Part shown: piece by piece, positions 29,001-38,408 of the stretch | Layout: each line of letters starts with the position of its first letter | Numbering within the stretch: position 1 is the first letter of the stretch | From: Bacteroidales bacterium | GTDB taxonomy: Bacteria > Bacteroidota > Bacteroidia > Bacteroidales > UBA932 | Length of the DNA stretch: 40,858 bases | Direction: 5' to 3' | NCBI GenBank assembly: GCA_017548985.1 | Contig: JAFYYW010000040.1 | Coordinates: 1 to 40,858 of the forward strand | Position numbers and translations under genes: made by a program | The notes under the pieces: generated by a model | Seen by the model: the letters and a program-made list of their open reading frames with translations, nothing else | What the model was told of the DNA's origin: nothing | Database searches by the model: none

Positions 29001-30317
29001 ATGGAAATTATCAAGAATCAGGTCGATGATCTCAACATCGAAGTCACCATCAACATCAAAGGAGAGGATTACGCTGAGCAGGAGAAGAAAAGACTCGCGG
29101 CTTACAGGCGGAGCGCCGATTTCAAAGGTTTCCGCAAGGGAATGGTCCCTGCTCAGCTGGTTAAGAAAATCTATGGCGACCAGGCGCTGTATGAGACCAT
29201 CAACGGTATTGTCTCCGAGCAGCTTGACAAGTTTATCAAGGACAATGATCTCCACATTCTTGGAGAGCCTATAAGCAGTGAGTCGCAGAAAGAGATCGAG
29301 TGGGTTGACGGTGCTGATTTCGAGTTCAAGTTCGATATGGGCCTTTCTCCCAAGATTGATTTCGAGTTGTCCAAAGAGGACAAGCTCCCTTATTACAAGA
29401 TCAATGTGACCGAGGACGCCAAGTCGAAGATGAAGGAGAACATTCTCAGGCAGTACGGCCAGCTCGAGGAGGGCGGAGCCGCCGGTGAGGATGATTACGT
29501 CGTGGTCGATTTCTCACAGGGTGAGAAGGTTGTCGAGGGCGCCTATGTCTCTGTGAACAAGGTCGAAGGTGACGCTAAGAAGAACTTTGTCGGTGCCAAG
29601 GTTGACGATAAGTTCAGCGTCAATGTGACCGAGGCTTTCACCAATGAGACAGACAGGGCATCGATGCTCAAGATGAAGAAAGAAGAGCTTGCCGAGTTGG
29701 ATCCGGTCTGGGATGTTACAGTCGTGAATGTCAAGACCTTTGTCCCTGCGGTCGAGAGCCAGGAGACCTACGACAAGGTATTCGGGAAAGACACCGTGAA
29801 GACCTCTGAGGAGTTTGACGCCAAGATCGCCGAGAGGCTGGAGGGTGAGTACAAGCAGGAGGCTGACTACAGGCTCTCACAGGATCTCCGCAAATACCTG
29901 GTCGACAAGGCCGGTGTGCAGGTCCCTGAAGATTTCCTCAAGAGGTGGCTTTATGAGAGCAACAAGGAGAAGTTCTCCAAGGAGGATGTGGACAGGGAGT
30001 TCGATTCCTTCCTCGGCGATTTCCGCTGGCAGCTTGTCCGTGGCTACCTCATGAAGAAGTTCGATCTCAAGATCGAGGACAAGGATATGCTCGACGCCGC
30101 GAAGGCATACGCGTCTTACCAGTATGCCATGTACGGAATGGGCAATGTTCCTGAGCAGTTCATCACTGACGCCGCCATGAATATACTCAAGGATGAGCGC
30201 CAGATCCGCAACATCGAGGAGAGTGTCGAGAATGAGAAGGTCATCGCCGCTGTCAAGGAGACCATCTCACTTCAGAACAAGAAAATCTCCGAAGCTAAAT
30301 TCCGTGAATTGAAATAG
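29001..30317 (+). CDS. tig: Trigger factor (ribosome-associated chaperone)
   Basis: A 438-residue chaperone that binds nascent chains at the ribosome exit tunnel. The N-terminal ribosome-binding domain contains the signature FKGFRKGMVP near residues 38-47. The middle FKBP-like segment is short and divergent, so prolyl isomerase activity is doubtful. The C-terminal half is a long helical, charged chaperone region. The order tig-clpP-clpX is the classic bacterial arrangement; clpP follows after 2 bases. The start is the ATG after an A-rich leader. Confidence 0.92.
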   Translation: MEIIKNQVDDLNIEVTINIKGEDYAEQEKKRLAAYRRSADFKGFRKGMVPAQLVKKIYGDQALYETINGIVSEQLDKFIKDNDLHILGEPISSESQKEIEWVDGADFEFKFDMGLSPKIDFELSKEDKLPYYKINVTEDAKSKMKENILRQYGQLEEGGAAGEDDYVVVDFSQGEKVVEGAYVSVNKVEGDAKKNFVGAKVDDKFSVNVTEAFTNETDRASMLKMKKEELAELDPVWDVTVVNVKTFVPAVESQETYDKVFGKDTVKTSEEFDAKIAERLEGEYKQEADYRLSQDLRKYLVDKAGVQVPEDFLKRWLYESNKEKFSKEDVDREFDSFLGDFRWQLVRGYLMKKFDLKIEDKDMLDAAKAYASYQYAMYGMGNVPEQFITDAAMNILKDERQIRNIEESVENEKVIAAVKETISLQNKKISEAKFRELK

Positions 30318-30319
30318 TT

Positions 30320-30991
30320 ATGAACGAAGAATTCAAGAAATACGCTGTAAAGGGCCAGGGACTGAGCTCCATGACCTTGGATCGCTACGAAAGGGCGGTT
30401 GACGCGTACATCAACCCCACTATCATTGAGGAGAGGAAGCTGAACGTGGCGTCTATGGATGTGTTCAGCCGTCTCATGATGGACAGGATCATATTCCTTG
30501 GGGTTCCTATCGATGACGATGTCGCCAACATCATCCAGGCCCAGCTCCTTTTCCTCGCCTCGACAGACCCTTCAGCTGATATATCCCTGTATATCAACAC
30601 CCCGGGAGGTCAGGTGACATCCGGGCTCGCCATTTATGACACCATGCAGCTGGTCGAGCCTGATGTGGCTACGATATGCACGGGAATGGCCGCGTCGATG
30701 GGTTCTGTGCTTCTTTGCGCCGGGACGCGAGGCAAGCGTTCCTGCCTGCCTCATTCCAAGGTCCTGATCCATCAGCCGTTGGGAGGCGCTCAGGGCCAGG
30801 CCTCTGATATTATGATCGCCGCGAAGGAGATAGAGAAGACCCGCAAGGAGCTTTACGAGATTATCTCGGAACACTCCGGCCAGCCTTACGAGAAGGTTTT
30901 CGCTGACGCTGACAGGGATTACTGGATGACGGCGAAGGAGGCTCTCGAGTACGGCATGGTCGACGAGATCCTCTCCAAGAAATCCAAGTGA
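30320..30991 (+). CDS. clpP: ATP-dependent Clp protease proteolytic subunit
   Basis: A 223-residue serine protease that forms the double-heptamer proteolytic chamber. The catalytic triad is visible: Ser126 in GMAASMG, His151 in LIHQPLGG and Asp200 in DRDYWMTA. The ~35 residues before the core may be a propeptide. Its stop overlaps the start of clpX by one base (TGATG), ensuring coupled synthesis with the unfoldase partner. Confidence 0.97.
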   Translation: MNEEFKKYAVKGQGLSSMTLDRYERAVDAYINPTIIEERKLNVASMDVFSRLMMDRIIFLGVPIDDDVANIIQAQLLFLASTDPSADISLYINTPGGQVTSGLAIYDTMQLVEPDVATICTGMAASMGSVLLCAGTRGKRSCLPHSKVLIHQPLGGAQGQASDIMIAAKEIEKTRKELYEIISEHSGQPYEKVFADADRDYWMTAKEALEYGMVDEILSKKSK

Positions 30992-32217
30992 TGGCCCAGA
31001 AAGGTTCATCCCGTAGGCATTGCATGTTCTGCGGCAGGCCTGAGAACGAAGTTCCATTCCTGCTGCAGGGCCTTGATGGATTCATTTGCAGCGATTGCGT
31101 CGAGCTGGCTCACGACTATATCACTGACACGATCAGGACCACGACATCCAAAAGCGTATCCGAGCGTGTTGACAATGTCCAGAAGCCAGCGGAAATCAAG
31201 GCCTTCCTTGACCAGTATGTGATCGGTCAGGAAAGGGCTAAGAAGATGCTTTCCGTCGCTGTCTACAACCATTACAAAAGGATCAACCATAACCTTGTTG
31301 ACAAGCCGGATGACGGAGTAGAGCTGGAGAAGTCCAATATCCTTCTGGTAGGTCCTACCGGCACTGGTAAGACTCTGCTGGCCAAGACTATAGCCAAGAT
31401 GCTCGATGTCCCGTTCACCATTGTTGACGCCACGGTTCTCACTGAGGCGGGCTATGTCGGGGAGGATGTCGAGAGCATTTTGACAAGGCTCTTGCAGGAA
31501 GCCGATTTCGATGTGGTGAAGGCCGAGAGAGGTATCGTGTTCATCGATGAGATCGACAAGATAGCCAGAAAGAGCGACAATCCCTCCATCACCCGTGATG
31601 TGTCGGGAGAAGGAGTGCAGCAGGCGATGCTCAAACTTTTGGAAGGCAACGTGATAAATGTCCCGCCGAAGGGTGGGCGCAAGCATCCGGAGCAGGAGTT
31701 TATCCATGTTGACACCCAGAATATTCTTTTCATCTGCGGAGGTGCTTTCGAGGGCATCGAAAGAAGGATAGCCCAAAGGCTGAATACGCAGGTGATAGGT
31801 TTCGGGGCGTCCCGGAAGCAGCGTATCGACAAAAAGAATCTTCTGAAATATGTCGACGCGCAGGATATGCGGGCTTATGGTCTCATCCCCGAGATCATAG
31901 GCCGTCTGCCTGTCATCACTTATCTCGACGCTCTCGACAGGGATGCTCTTCTGAGGATCCTTACCGAGCCGAAGAACGCTGTCCTGAGGCAGTACGAGAA
32001 ACTTTTCGAGATGGATGGCATCAAGCTGAAGATAGGGGAGGGAGTCAAGGAGTTGATAGTCGATACAGCTATCAAGAACAAATTGGGAGCCAGAGGATTG
32101 CGCTCTATTTGCGAGCAGATCTTTGATGACGCGATGTACGATGCTCCTTCTTCAGGCAAGAAGACATTCACTGTCACATTGGCTTATGCCAAGGAAAAAC
32201 TAGCGGACCAGATATGA
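30991..32217 (+). CDS. clpX: ATP-dependent Clp protease ATPase subunit ClpX
   Basis: A 408-residue AAA+ unfoldase that feeds proteins to ClpP. The N-terminal C4 zinc finger has Cys11, Cys14, Cys33 and Cys36. Walker A is GPTGTGKT, the pore loop is GYVGEDVES, Walker B is [11 protein letters not shown], the ClpP-binding IGF loop is VIGFGA, and the sensor-2 arginine is in GARGLRSI. I chose the ATG at 30991 (overlapping the clpP stop) rather than the in-frame GTG three bases earlier. The end overlaps the next gene by ATGA. Confidence 0.97.
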   Translation: MAQKGSSRRHCMFCGRPENEVPFLLQGLDGFICSDCVELAHDYITDTIRTTTSKSVSERVDNVQKPAEIKAFLDQYVIGQERAKKMLSVAVYNHYKRINHNLVDKPDDGVELEKSNILLVGPTGTGKTLLAKTIAKMLDVPFTIVDATVLTEAGYVGEDVESILTRLLQEADFDVVKAERGIVFIDEIDKIARKSDNPSITRDVSGEGVQQAMLKLLEGNVINVPPKGGRKHPEQEFIHVDTQNILFICGGAFEGIERRIAQRLNTQVIGFGASRKQRIDKKNLLKYVDAQDMRAYGLIPEIIGRLPVITYLDALDRDALLRILTEPKNAVLRQYEKLFEMDGIKLKIGEGVKELIVDTAIKNKLGARGLRSICEQIFDDAMYDAPSSGKKTFTVTLAYAKEKLADQI

Positions 32218-33293
32218 GAATTAAAGTCAACGGATTGATAGTGGGGGCGGCTTTGTTATTGGCCGCTTCCTCTTTTATGGCCTGTAGTGACCACCAGGTA
32301 GTCCAGATCTACAATAACCCGGTTATGGCAAGCGACTGTCCAGATCCATCGATTCTGGATAACCGGTCCAGGGACGGGTATTACTATGCCTATTCCACAA
32401 GAATCCGTATTGAGGGTGAGATTGTCGACATACCTATCTATCGGAGCGTCAATCTCGTGGATTGGGGATTAATAGGAGCGGCGTTCCCTTCGGGAACCAG
32501 TCCATCCTGGGAGCCGGATGGTGCCCTTTGGGCGCCGGATATCAATTATATTGGCGGGAAATATGTCCTCTATTACGCCATGGGCGTGTGGGGCGATCAC
32601 GACAGGAGCGCTTCCGGAGTGGCGGTGTCAGACTCGCCGACAGGTCCTTTCAAGGATCTCGGCATGATTGTCTCGATGTCCAACACCGGAGTGGGTAACT
32701 CCATAGATCCCAACTACTTCGAGGACACTGACGGACGGAAATATCTCTATTGGGGAAGTCTTCGGCATAGCACGGACAAGGAGGTAGGCCGCAAGTCGGG
32801 AATATTTGTGGTTGAGCTTTCTGACGATGGCCTTTCCCTAAAACCCGGCAGTGAGCCAGTGAAGGTGGCGGGAGACCGGATGGAAGGTACCTATGTCCAC
32901 AAGAGAGGTAAGTATTACTATCTTTTCGCTTCGGAAGGTTCTTGCTGTGAAGGGAATAAGAGCACCTATCATATTATCGTGGGTCGTTCCAAGAGTCCTT
33001 TGGGACCTTTTGTCAGCCGTAGTGGCATGTCTATGATCGCGGGGGATGACGGTTTGTACGATGAGGTTATTATGACCCGTGATTCCTGTGATGTTTTCTG
33101 CGGTCCCGGCCATGACGCTGAGATCGTGAAAGATGGCAAAGGACATGATTGGATGGCCTACCACGCCTATTGGGAAGGTAATGGCTACAAAGGCCGTTGC
33201 ATGAATATAGACAGGGTTTACTGGACCAAGGATGGTTGGCCGTATTTCAAAGATGGAGTGCCCTCGATGACCTCCCCGGCTCCTGTGTTTTGA
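32214..33293 (+). CDS. GH43 glycoside hydrolase, arabinanase-like lipoprotein
   Basis: A 359-residue five-blade propeller hydrolase likely cutting alpha-1,5-arabinan or a related pentose glycan. Catalytic positions of family GH43 are visible: Asp in DCPDPSI, Asp in NSIDPNYF and Glu in MEGTYVH. The GPGHDAEI segment recalls the His/calcium site of arabinanases. The N-terminus ([13 protein letters not shown]) is a lipoprotein signal, so it is tethered to the periplasmic face or outer surface. Its ATG overlaps the clpX stop (ATGA), an odd partner for a glycan enzyme. No SusC/SusD genes or sensor lie nearby, so it is not in a visible polysaccharide utilisation locus. Confidence 0.88.
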   Translation: MRIKVNGLIVGAALLLAASSFMACSDHQVVQIYNNPVMASDCPDPSILDNRSRDGYYYAYSTRIRIEGEIVDIPIYRSVNLVDWGLIGAAFPSGTSPSWEPDGALWAPDINYIGGKYVLYYAMGVWGDHDRSASGVAVSDSPTGPFKDLGMIVSMSNTGVGNSIDPNYFEDTDGRKYLYWGSLRHSTDKEVGRKSGIFVVELSDDGLSLKPGSEPVKVAGDRMEGTYVHKRGKYYYLFASEGSCCEGNKSTYHIIVGRSKSPLGPFVSRSGMSMIAGDDGLYDEVIMTRDSCDVFCGPGHDAEIVKDGKGHDWMAYHAYWEGNGYKGRCMNIDRVYWTKDGWPYFKDGVPSMTSPAPVF

Positions 33294-33315
33294 TTGATCG
33301 GCTTTTTCGGAAGTT

Positions 33316-34557
33316 ATGGAGGCGTTGAATTTGCTCAGTCTGTTCTCCGGCTGCGGAGGAATGGATATCGGGTTTGAGGGGGCTTTTATCTGTCACAAGA
33401 AGTCAGTCCCTTCCGATTCGGGATGGATAGATCGTGAGATAGATGATAATTGGGTGCTCCTTCGCAAGAACAGGTTCACCACCGTATTCGCCAATGACAT
33501 CCTGGAGGAAGCCTATCTCTCTTGGAATCAATATATGACCCGTTTCGGGAAGGATTCCTCCATCTATCATCTTGAGAGCATAGTCGACATGGTGAAACGC
33601 CATCTTTATGGTGAGAAAGTTTTCCCGGACAATATCGACATCGTTACGGGAGGATTCCCTTGCCAGGATTTCAGTATCGCCGGGAAACGTTTGGGTTTCA
33701 ATTCTGTGACTTCCCACGACGGCACCAAACTGCCAGAGGAGACACCCTCTGAGGAAAACCGAGGAAAGTTGTATTACTGGATGAAACAGGTCATTGACAT
33801 TGTCAAGCCGAAGGTGTTTATCGCTGAGAATGTCAAAGGCCTCACTAATCTGGGCGATGTCAAGGAGATTATCCAGAGAGATTTCGCGCAGGCTGACGGG
33901 GATGGCTATATCGTCCTGACTCCCAGGGTTTTACATGCTGGGGATTACGGCGTTCCCGAGTCAAGGGAGAGGGTTATTTTCATCGGGATAAGGCGTTCTG
34001 CCCTGAACCCCAATGTCCTGAAGTCTTTGGAGCGTAAGGTGATTCCTCCCGAGTTCGATCCATATCCTCCCCAGACTCATAAATACACTAAAGATTCCGC
34101 TGGAGTTCTGCCACCTGTATCCTGCAGGGACGTGTTCGAGGGTTTGGAAGAGCCGGAGGAGAGCTCTGACCTTTCCCAGAAGTGTTATTCCAAGGCCAAA
34201 TATATGGGTAAGCATTGCCAAGGTCAGGCGGAGATTCATTTGGATGGCCTAGGACCGACAATCCGTTCAGAGCACCACGGGAATATCGAGTATCGCAGGC
34301 TTTCAAAGGAGCACGACGGCAAATTGAGTGATGAGCTTGCCGCCGGTCTTCAGGAACGCCGGCTTACTCCAAGGGAATGCGCTCAGATTCAGACATTTCC
34401 ACCAGACTATCCCTTCATCTCTTTCAAGGAAGACAGCAAGCGGTTCAAAGTCTCTCAGTCTGGGGCCTATAAAGTCATCGGCAACGCCGTCCCACCGATG
34501 CTTGCATATAATATCGCCCGCCGCCTCCAAGATCTTTGGCCAGTTTATTTCGGATAA
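33316..34557 (+). CDS. dcm: DNA cytosine-5 methyltransferase
   Basis: A 413-residue m5C methyltransferase. Motif I LLSLFSGCGGMDIGFE opens the protein, with the catalytic PCQ of motif IV in GGFPCQDFSIAGKRLGF near residue 115 and motif VI in AENVKGL. A target-recognition region covers roughly residues 220-330, and motif X is VIGNAVPPMLAYNIA at the end. An extra ~60-residue segment lies between motifs I and IV compared with the smallest family members. The recognition sequence cannot be read by eye. The vsr gene follows after 3 bases; no restriction endonuclease gene is visible on either side. Confidence 0.93.
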   Translation: MEALNLLSLFSGCGGMDIGFEGAFICHKKSVPSDSGWIDREIDDNWVLLRKNRFTTVFANDILEEAYLSWNQYMTRFGKDSSIYHLESIVDMVKRHLYGEKVFPDNIDIVTGGFPCQDFSIAGKRLGFNSVTSHDGTKLPEETPSEENRGKLYYWMKQVIDIVKPKVFIAENVKGLTNLGDVKEIIQRDFAQADGDGYIVLTPRVLHAGDYGVPESRERVIFIGIRRSALNPNVLKSLERKVIPPEFDPYPPQTHKYTKDSAGVLPPVSCRDVFEGLEEPEESSDLSQKCYSKAKYMGKHCQGQAEIHLDGLGPTIRSEHHGNIEYRRLSKEHDGKLSDELAAGLQERRLTPRECAQIQTFPPDYPFISFKEDSKRFKVSQSGAYKVIGNAVPPMLAYNIARRLQDLWPVYFG

Positions 34558-34560
34558 GGT

Positions 34561-35052
34561 ATGGCGGACAGGATGACACCGGAGCAGAGACATCGCTGCA
34601 TGGCTAGCATCAAGGGTGTGGACACCAGACCCGAGATGCTCGCGAGACGTTATCTTCATAGCCATGGTTTCAGGTATTCCCTTCATTCAAAGCGACTTCC
34701 AGGGAAACCGGACCTGGTGCTCAGGAAGTATCACTCGGTGATATTCATACACGGATGTTTCTGGCACGGCCATCCAGGGGAGTCCTGTTACAGGAAGCCC
34801 AGCACTAATGTGCGGTTTTGGGAGGAGAAGATCCGCCGGAATAAGGAGCGTGACGCCGCCGATGTGGCCGCCCTTGAAGCCCTCGGCTGGCATGTCATTG
34901 TGGTCTGGGAATGTGAGCTTACGAAAAAGCGTCTTGAAGGCACGATGACAAACCTCGAGGCTGAGCTCCGAAGGTATCTCGAAGTCCAGCATATTCACAG
35001 TATTCCTCTATCAGTCAGGAAACTATCAAATCAGGATCCGTCAGAATTATGA
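34561..35052 (+). CDS. vsr: Very short patch repair endonuclease
   Basis: A 163-residue nuclease that nicks next to T in T:G mismatches produced when 5-methylcytosine deaminates. The catalytic Asp51 in LPGKPDLVL and the zinc/active-site region VIFIHGCFWHGH match the E. coli protein closely, as do ERD and VVWECEL further on. It is paired with the methyltransferase upstream, whose target site it should protect from C-to-T mutation. Its TGA stop abuts the pyrF stop on the other strand with no gap. Confidence 0.95.
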   Translation: MADRMTPEQRHRCMASIKGVDTRPEMLARRYLHSHGFRYSLHSKRLPGKPDLVLRKYHSVIFIHGCFWHGHPGESCYRKPSTNVRFWEEKIRRNKERDAADVAALEALGWHVIVVWECELTKKRLEGTMTNLEAELRRYLEVQHIHSIPLSVRKLSNQDPSEL

Positions 35053-35856
35053 TCAGATCCTGGCTGTGTCCAGCGCTTTGAGAGCGGCGGCTTCCGCGAA
35101 ATCCGTGTCGGATGAGGCGTAGATGATTCCCCTTGAGGAGTTGATAAGTAACCCGCCTTTGGAGTTTGCCCCGGCGGCGATCACTTCCTCGGCGCTGCCG
35201 CCCTGCGCTCCCACGCCAGGAACAAGGAAGAAATTGTCCGGGCAGAAACTCCTGATTTCCTTTAACTTGTCTGCCTTCGTGGCCCCGACGACGAACATCA
35301 TGTTCTCTGGAGTGGATATCTCCATCATCTTCTCAATGACAGCCTGGTATAGAGGTTTGCAGTCAATTAAGGCGTTCTGGAAATCAGTTGAGGTAGGATT
35401 TGACGAAAGAGCCACCACGATGGCGTATTTCCCTGGATATTCAAGGAACGGGATGACGGTCTCACTGCCCATATAAGGGGAGAGGGTCACGGCGTCGAAA
35501 TCGAAAGTCTCAAAATAGCTTCTGGCATACATGCGGGCGGTGTTGCCGATGTCGCCCCGCTTGGCGTCAGCGATGATGAACTGTCCGGGGTGGTTCAATC
35601 GTATGTGCTCCACCGTCTTCTCCAGGATTGTCAGTCCATCGTGTCCGAGACACTCATAGAAAGCGAGATTTGGCTTGAAGGCTACGCAATGGGATGCGGT
35701 AGCGTCGATAATCCGTTTGTTGAACTCGATCACCGCCTCGCTGGCGCTCCTTCCGGCCTTGACACATTCCGGAATCTTCGCGTAGTCGGTGTCCAGTCCG
35801 ACGCACAGCATCGTCCCTTTCTTCTTTATCTCTGAATATATCTGGTCTGTTGTCAT
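35053..35856 (-). CDS. pyrF: Orotidine 5'-phosphate decarboxylase
   Basis: A 267-residue enzyme for the last step of UMP synthesis. The catalytic Asp-x-Lys-x-x-Asp is visible in IIADAKRGDIGNT; GLDTDYAKIP near the N-terminus and GVGAQGG plus NSSRGIIYAS near the end bind the phosphate and pyrimidine. The size and motif spacing fit the longer group III type. I chose the ATG at 35856, just after the M20 stop; an ATG at 35874 would overlap that gene. It is last in a four-gene minus-strand run. Confidence 0.95.
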   Translation of the reverse strand: MTTDQIYSEIKKKGTMLCVGLDTDYAKIPECVKAGRSASEAVIEFNKRIIDATASHCVAFKPNLAFYECLGHDGLTILEKTVEHIRLNHPGQFIIADAKRGDIGNTARMYARSYFETFDFDAVTLSPYMGSETVIPFLEYPGKYAIVVALSSNPTSTDFQNALIDCKPLYQAVIEKMMEISTPENMMFVVGATKADKLKEIRSFCPDNFFLVPGVGAQGGSAEEVIAAGANSKGGLLINSSRGIIYASSDTDFAEAAALKALDTARI

Positions 35857-35857
35857 A

Positions 35858-37222
35858 TTAGTCGTAATATTCATAGAACTTGGCGATGGATTCCATGCCG
35901 GCGAAGAACTGGCTTAGGAGATAACTCTCGTTGGGGGAGTGGATGGTGTCTCTCTCAAGGCCAAATCCCATCAGGAGAGGATCTGTCCCTAGGATCCTTT
36001 TCATGTCGGCCAGAACGGCGATGCTTCCTCCTCCACGGCTTGGAACCGGCTCTATTCCATAGACTTCCGTCATGGCTTTAGATGCCGCCTTGAACGCCGG
36101 CGAGGAAATGGGAATAAGGAATCCCTCACCACCCTCGCATAGTTTCACATCGATAGAGCAATATTTAGGTGCGATTCTCTCAAGATGCTTCTTGAGCAGT
36201 TTGGAGATCTTGGCGCTGGACTGGTTGGGTACGAGGCGCATAGAGATTTTGGCGTGTGCCACAGAAGGCAGGACAGTCTTGGCGCCCTCGCCGGTGTAGC
36301 CTCCCCATATTCCGCAAACATCCAGGCAAGGCCTGATGCCGATCCTCTCCAATGGAGTGTAACCTTTCTCTCCACGTAACGCCTTGACCCCGACAGATTC
36401 CTTGAATTCCTCCATATCGAACGGGGCTCTCGCGAGCATGGCCCTGTCGGCCTTTGACAACTCTACCACATCATCGTAAAAACCAAGGATCGTCACCTTC
36501 CCGTCTTTGTCTATAAGGCTGGATATCAGATCACAGAGAGTCTGGATCGGATTTGCCACGGTCCCGCCGTAGTGCCCGGAATGAAGGTCATGGTCCGGGC
36601 CTGTAAGAGTGACCTCGACATAGGCCATTCCCCTCATCCCGCAATTGATTGACGGCACTTTCTCTGAGATCATTGTGGTGTCAGAGACCAGGATCACGTC
36701 GGATTTCAGCCAGGACTTGTTTTGCTTTACCCAAGCGGGAAGCGAAGGACTGCTGATTTCCTCCTCGCCCTCGAAGATGAATTTGACATTATGGCGCAGT
36801 TTCCCGGTTTTGACGAGATATTCAAATGCCTTGATATGCATGAATAACTGGCCCTTGTCATCGTTAGCTCCACGGGCGTAAATGGCGTCCCTTCCGGTCG
36901 GATCCTTCTTTATGACTGGCTCGAAAGGATCGGTGTCCCATTTCTCCAGAGGCTCCGGAGGCTGCACGTCATAATGGCCGTACACCATGACAGTCTTAAG
37001 TTTCGGGTCAATTATCTTCTTCCCGAAGACAACCGGATTGCCGTCACTGGGGTAAACTCCGGCCTCGTCAGCACCGGCTTCCATCAGCAGCACGGCCAGC
37101 CTGTCGGCGCATCGTCTCATATCCTCCTTGTGCTCTTTTTTCGCGCTTATGGACGGGATCCTAAGTAGAGAGAATAGCTCCTCGTAGAAGCGTTCCTTGT
37201 TGTCTTGGATATATTGTTTCAT
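35858..37222 (-). CDS. M20-family metallodipeptidase
   Basis: A 454-residue cytoplasmic peptidase of the CNDP/PepV-like branch of family M20 with a two-metal site. Ligands are visible in YGHYDVQPP (His, Asp), ARGANDDKGQ (Asp) and FEGEEEISSPS (catalytic Glu-Glu). The lid domain region around residues 200-330 (LTGPDHDLHSGHYGG) is typical of dimeric dipeptidases. No signal peptide is present. The pyrF gene starts next to its stop codon, and the acyltransferase gene ends 19 bases upstream, so it belongs to the traX-acyltransferase-M20-pyrF run. Substrate range is unknown but probably di- and short peptides. Confidence 0.92.
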   Translation of the reverse strand: MKQYIQDNKERFYEELFSLLRIPSISAKKEHKEDMRRCADRLAVLLMEAGADEAGVYPSDGNPVVFGKKIIDPKLKTVMVYGHYDVQPPEPLEKWDTDPFEPVIKKDPTGRDAIYARGANDDKGQLFMHIKAFEYLVKTGKLRHNVKFIFEGEEEISSPSLPAWVKQNKSWLKSDVILVSDTTMISEKVPSINCGMRGMAYVEVTLTGPDHDLHSGHYGGTVANPIQTLCDLISSLIDKDGKVTILGFYDDVVELSKADRAMLARAPFDMEEFKESVGVKALRGEKGYTPLERIGIRPCLDVCGIWGGYTGEGAKTVLPSVAHAKISMRLVPNQSSAKISKLLKKHLERIAPKYCSIDVKLCEGGEGFLIPISSPAFKAASKAMTEVYGIEPVPSRGGGSIAVLADMKRILGTDPLLMGFGLERDTIHSPNESYLLSQFFAGMESIAKFYEYYD

Positions 37223-37241
37223 ACTATTAAGTTATTAATTA

Positions 37242-38408
37242 TCAACCGAATATTATCCTTGAGACCTTTACTGGCAGAATCCGTTTGAAGCAGGTGACTA
37301 TCAGCCAGCTGACCGCGAGGGCGCAAAGGGCTCCGGCTGGAATCTGGATCCCGAGAGGGAGGCCCAAAGCCCTGGTCAACAGTATTCCCGGACCGATCAG
37401 AAGGTAGTGGATCATGTATATTCCGAAACCGCATTTGGTCAGGTCCGCGAGGGCGGCTTTGACTCTTTCGTTTTTGACTTTGACCTTCTTGCAAATCATG
37501 AATATGGGGATGACCATCAAGACCACATTGAATGAATTGAAGGTCCAAAACAGCTCGGCCATCGGTTCCGTACAGTCTGGTTGCAGGGTCATGTGGCGGA
37601 ATCCGAAAAACGTGAACAGGTAACCGGCGACGAACATAGGGATTCCCAAAAGCAAGGTTTTGCTGAGACTCCATTCCTCATCCTTAAGATAGTGTCCGAG
37701 AAGCAGGTATCCATTGAATCCGGCGAAATAATACAATGCGCCGAACTGGTTCCACGCGCATGATCCCCAGAGGTAGGGGTCGATGAAATAGTTGTAGTAA
37801 GGAAGGATCAGAGTCACGCCCCAAGCTATCAGGAACCATCTTTTGGCCTTCCTGCTCGCTTTCTCAACCCATGCTGAGAATATAGGGATATAAAGGTAGA
37901 TGCCAATAAGCATGTAGATGTACCACATGTGGACATCCATGCTGGAGAAATTGAGCGGAATCTGGGCTATGTGCTTGAGACTGAGTGGTAAGCTCTGGGC
38001 AAGGAAGTCCTCGTCGGCATAGGGGATGAAATCCCTGACAACGGATGAGCCTCCTCCGAAAAGCTTTATTACCAACGGAAACAGGCAGTATATCACTGAC
38101 CAAATCAAAAACGGCCAGAAAACCCTGGAGATCCTTTTCTTGTAAAAAGGCCCGACCGGTCCCTGCTGCGGAAGAAGCAAGGCGCCGGTAAGCATCACGA
38201 ACAAAGGCACGCAGGACCTCATCATACTGCCCCAGAGGGCTCCCCAGAACTTGATGTCGGAGACCATGAAGGCTTCTTCCTGGACATAATTGAACGGGTC
38301 AGCGCTATGGCAGCATACCAGGATGTACATCGCCACCAGGCGGACTAAGTCATACCAAACGACCCTTTCTTTTCCGGGCGTCGGCAAGGATGAGGTTTCA
38401 GTCGTCAT
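37242..38408 (-). CDS. Acyltransferase family 3 membrane protein
   Basis: A 388-residue inner-membrane acyltransferase with about ten hydrophobic segments. The family motif RVVWYDLVRLVAMYILVCCHSADPF near residues 13-37 is seen in part, with His in the cytoplasmic-face motif (VCCHSADP). AT3 proteins O-acetylate or succinylate surface glycans. The ATG at 38408 was chosen because it precedes this motif and overlaps the TraX stop (ATGA); the longer in-frame extension lies inside the traX gene. The sugar acceptor is unknown. Confidence 0.88.
   Translation of the reverse strand: MTTETSSLPTPGKERVVWYDLVRLVAMYILVCCHSADPFNYVQEEAFMVSDIKFWGALWGSMMRSCVPLFVMLTGALLLPQQGPVGPFYKKRISRVFWPFLIWSVIYCLFPLVIKLFGGGSSVVRDFIPYADEDFLAQSLPLSLKHIAQIPLNFSSMDVHMWYIYMLIGIYLYIPIFSAWVEKASRKAKRWFLIAWGVTLILPYYNYFIDPYLWGSCAWNQFGALYYFAGFNGYLLLGHYLKDEEWSLSKTLLLGIPMFVAGYLFTFFGFRHMTLQPDCTEPMAELFWTFNSFNVVLMVIPIFMICKKVKVKNERVKAALADLTKCGFGIYMIHYLLIGPGILLTRALGLPLGIQIPAGALCALAVSWLIVTCFKRILPVKVSRIIFG

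Noticed and set aside
30320..34557. dcm-GH43-clpX considered as a phage-defence island
   Set aside because: Apart from the methylase-vsr pair no defence gene (nuclease, helicase, toxin, CBASS or retron component) is seen, and clpP-clpX are in their classic order.
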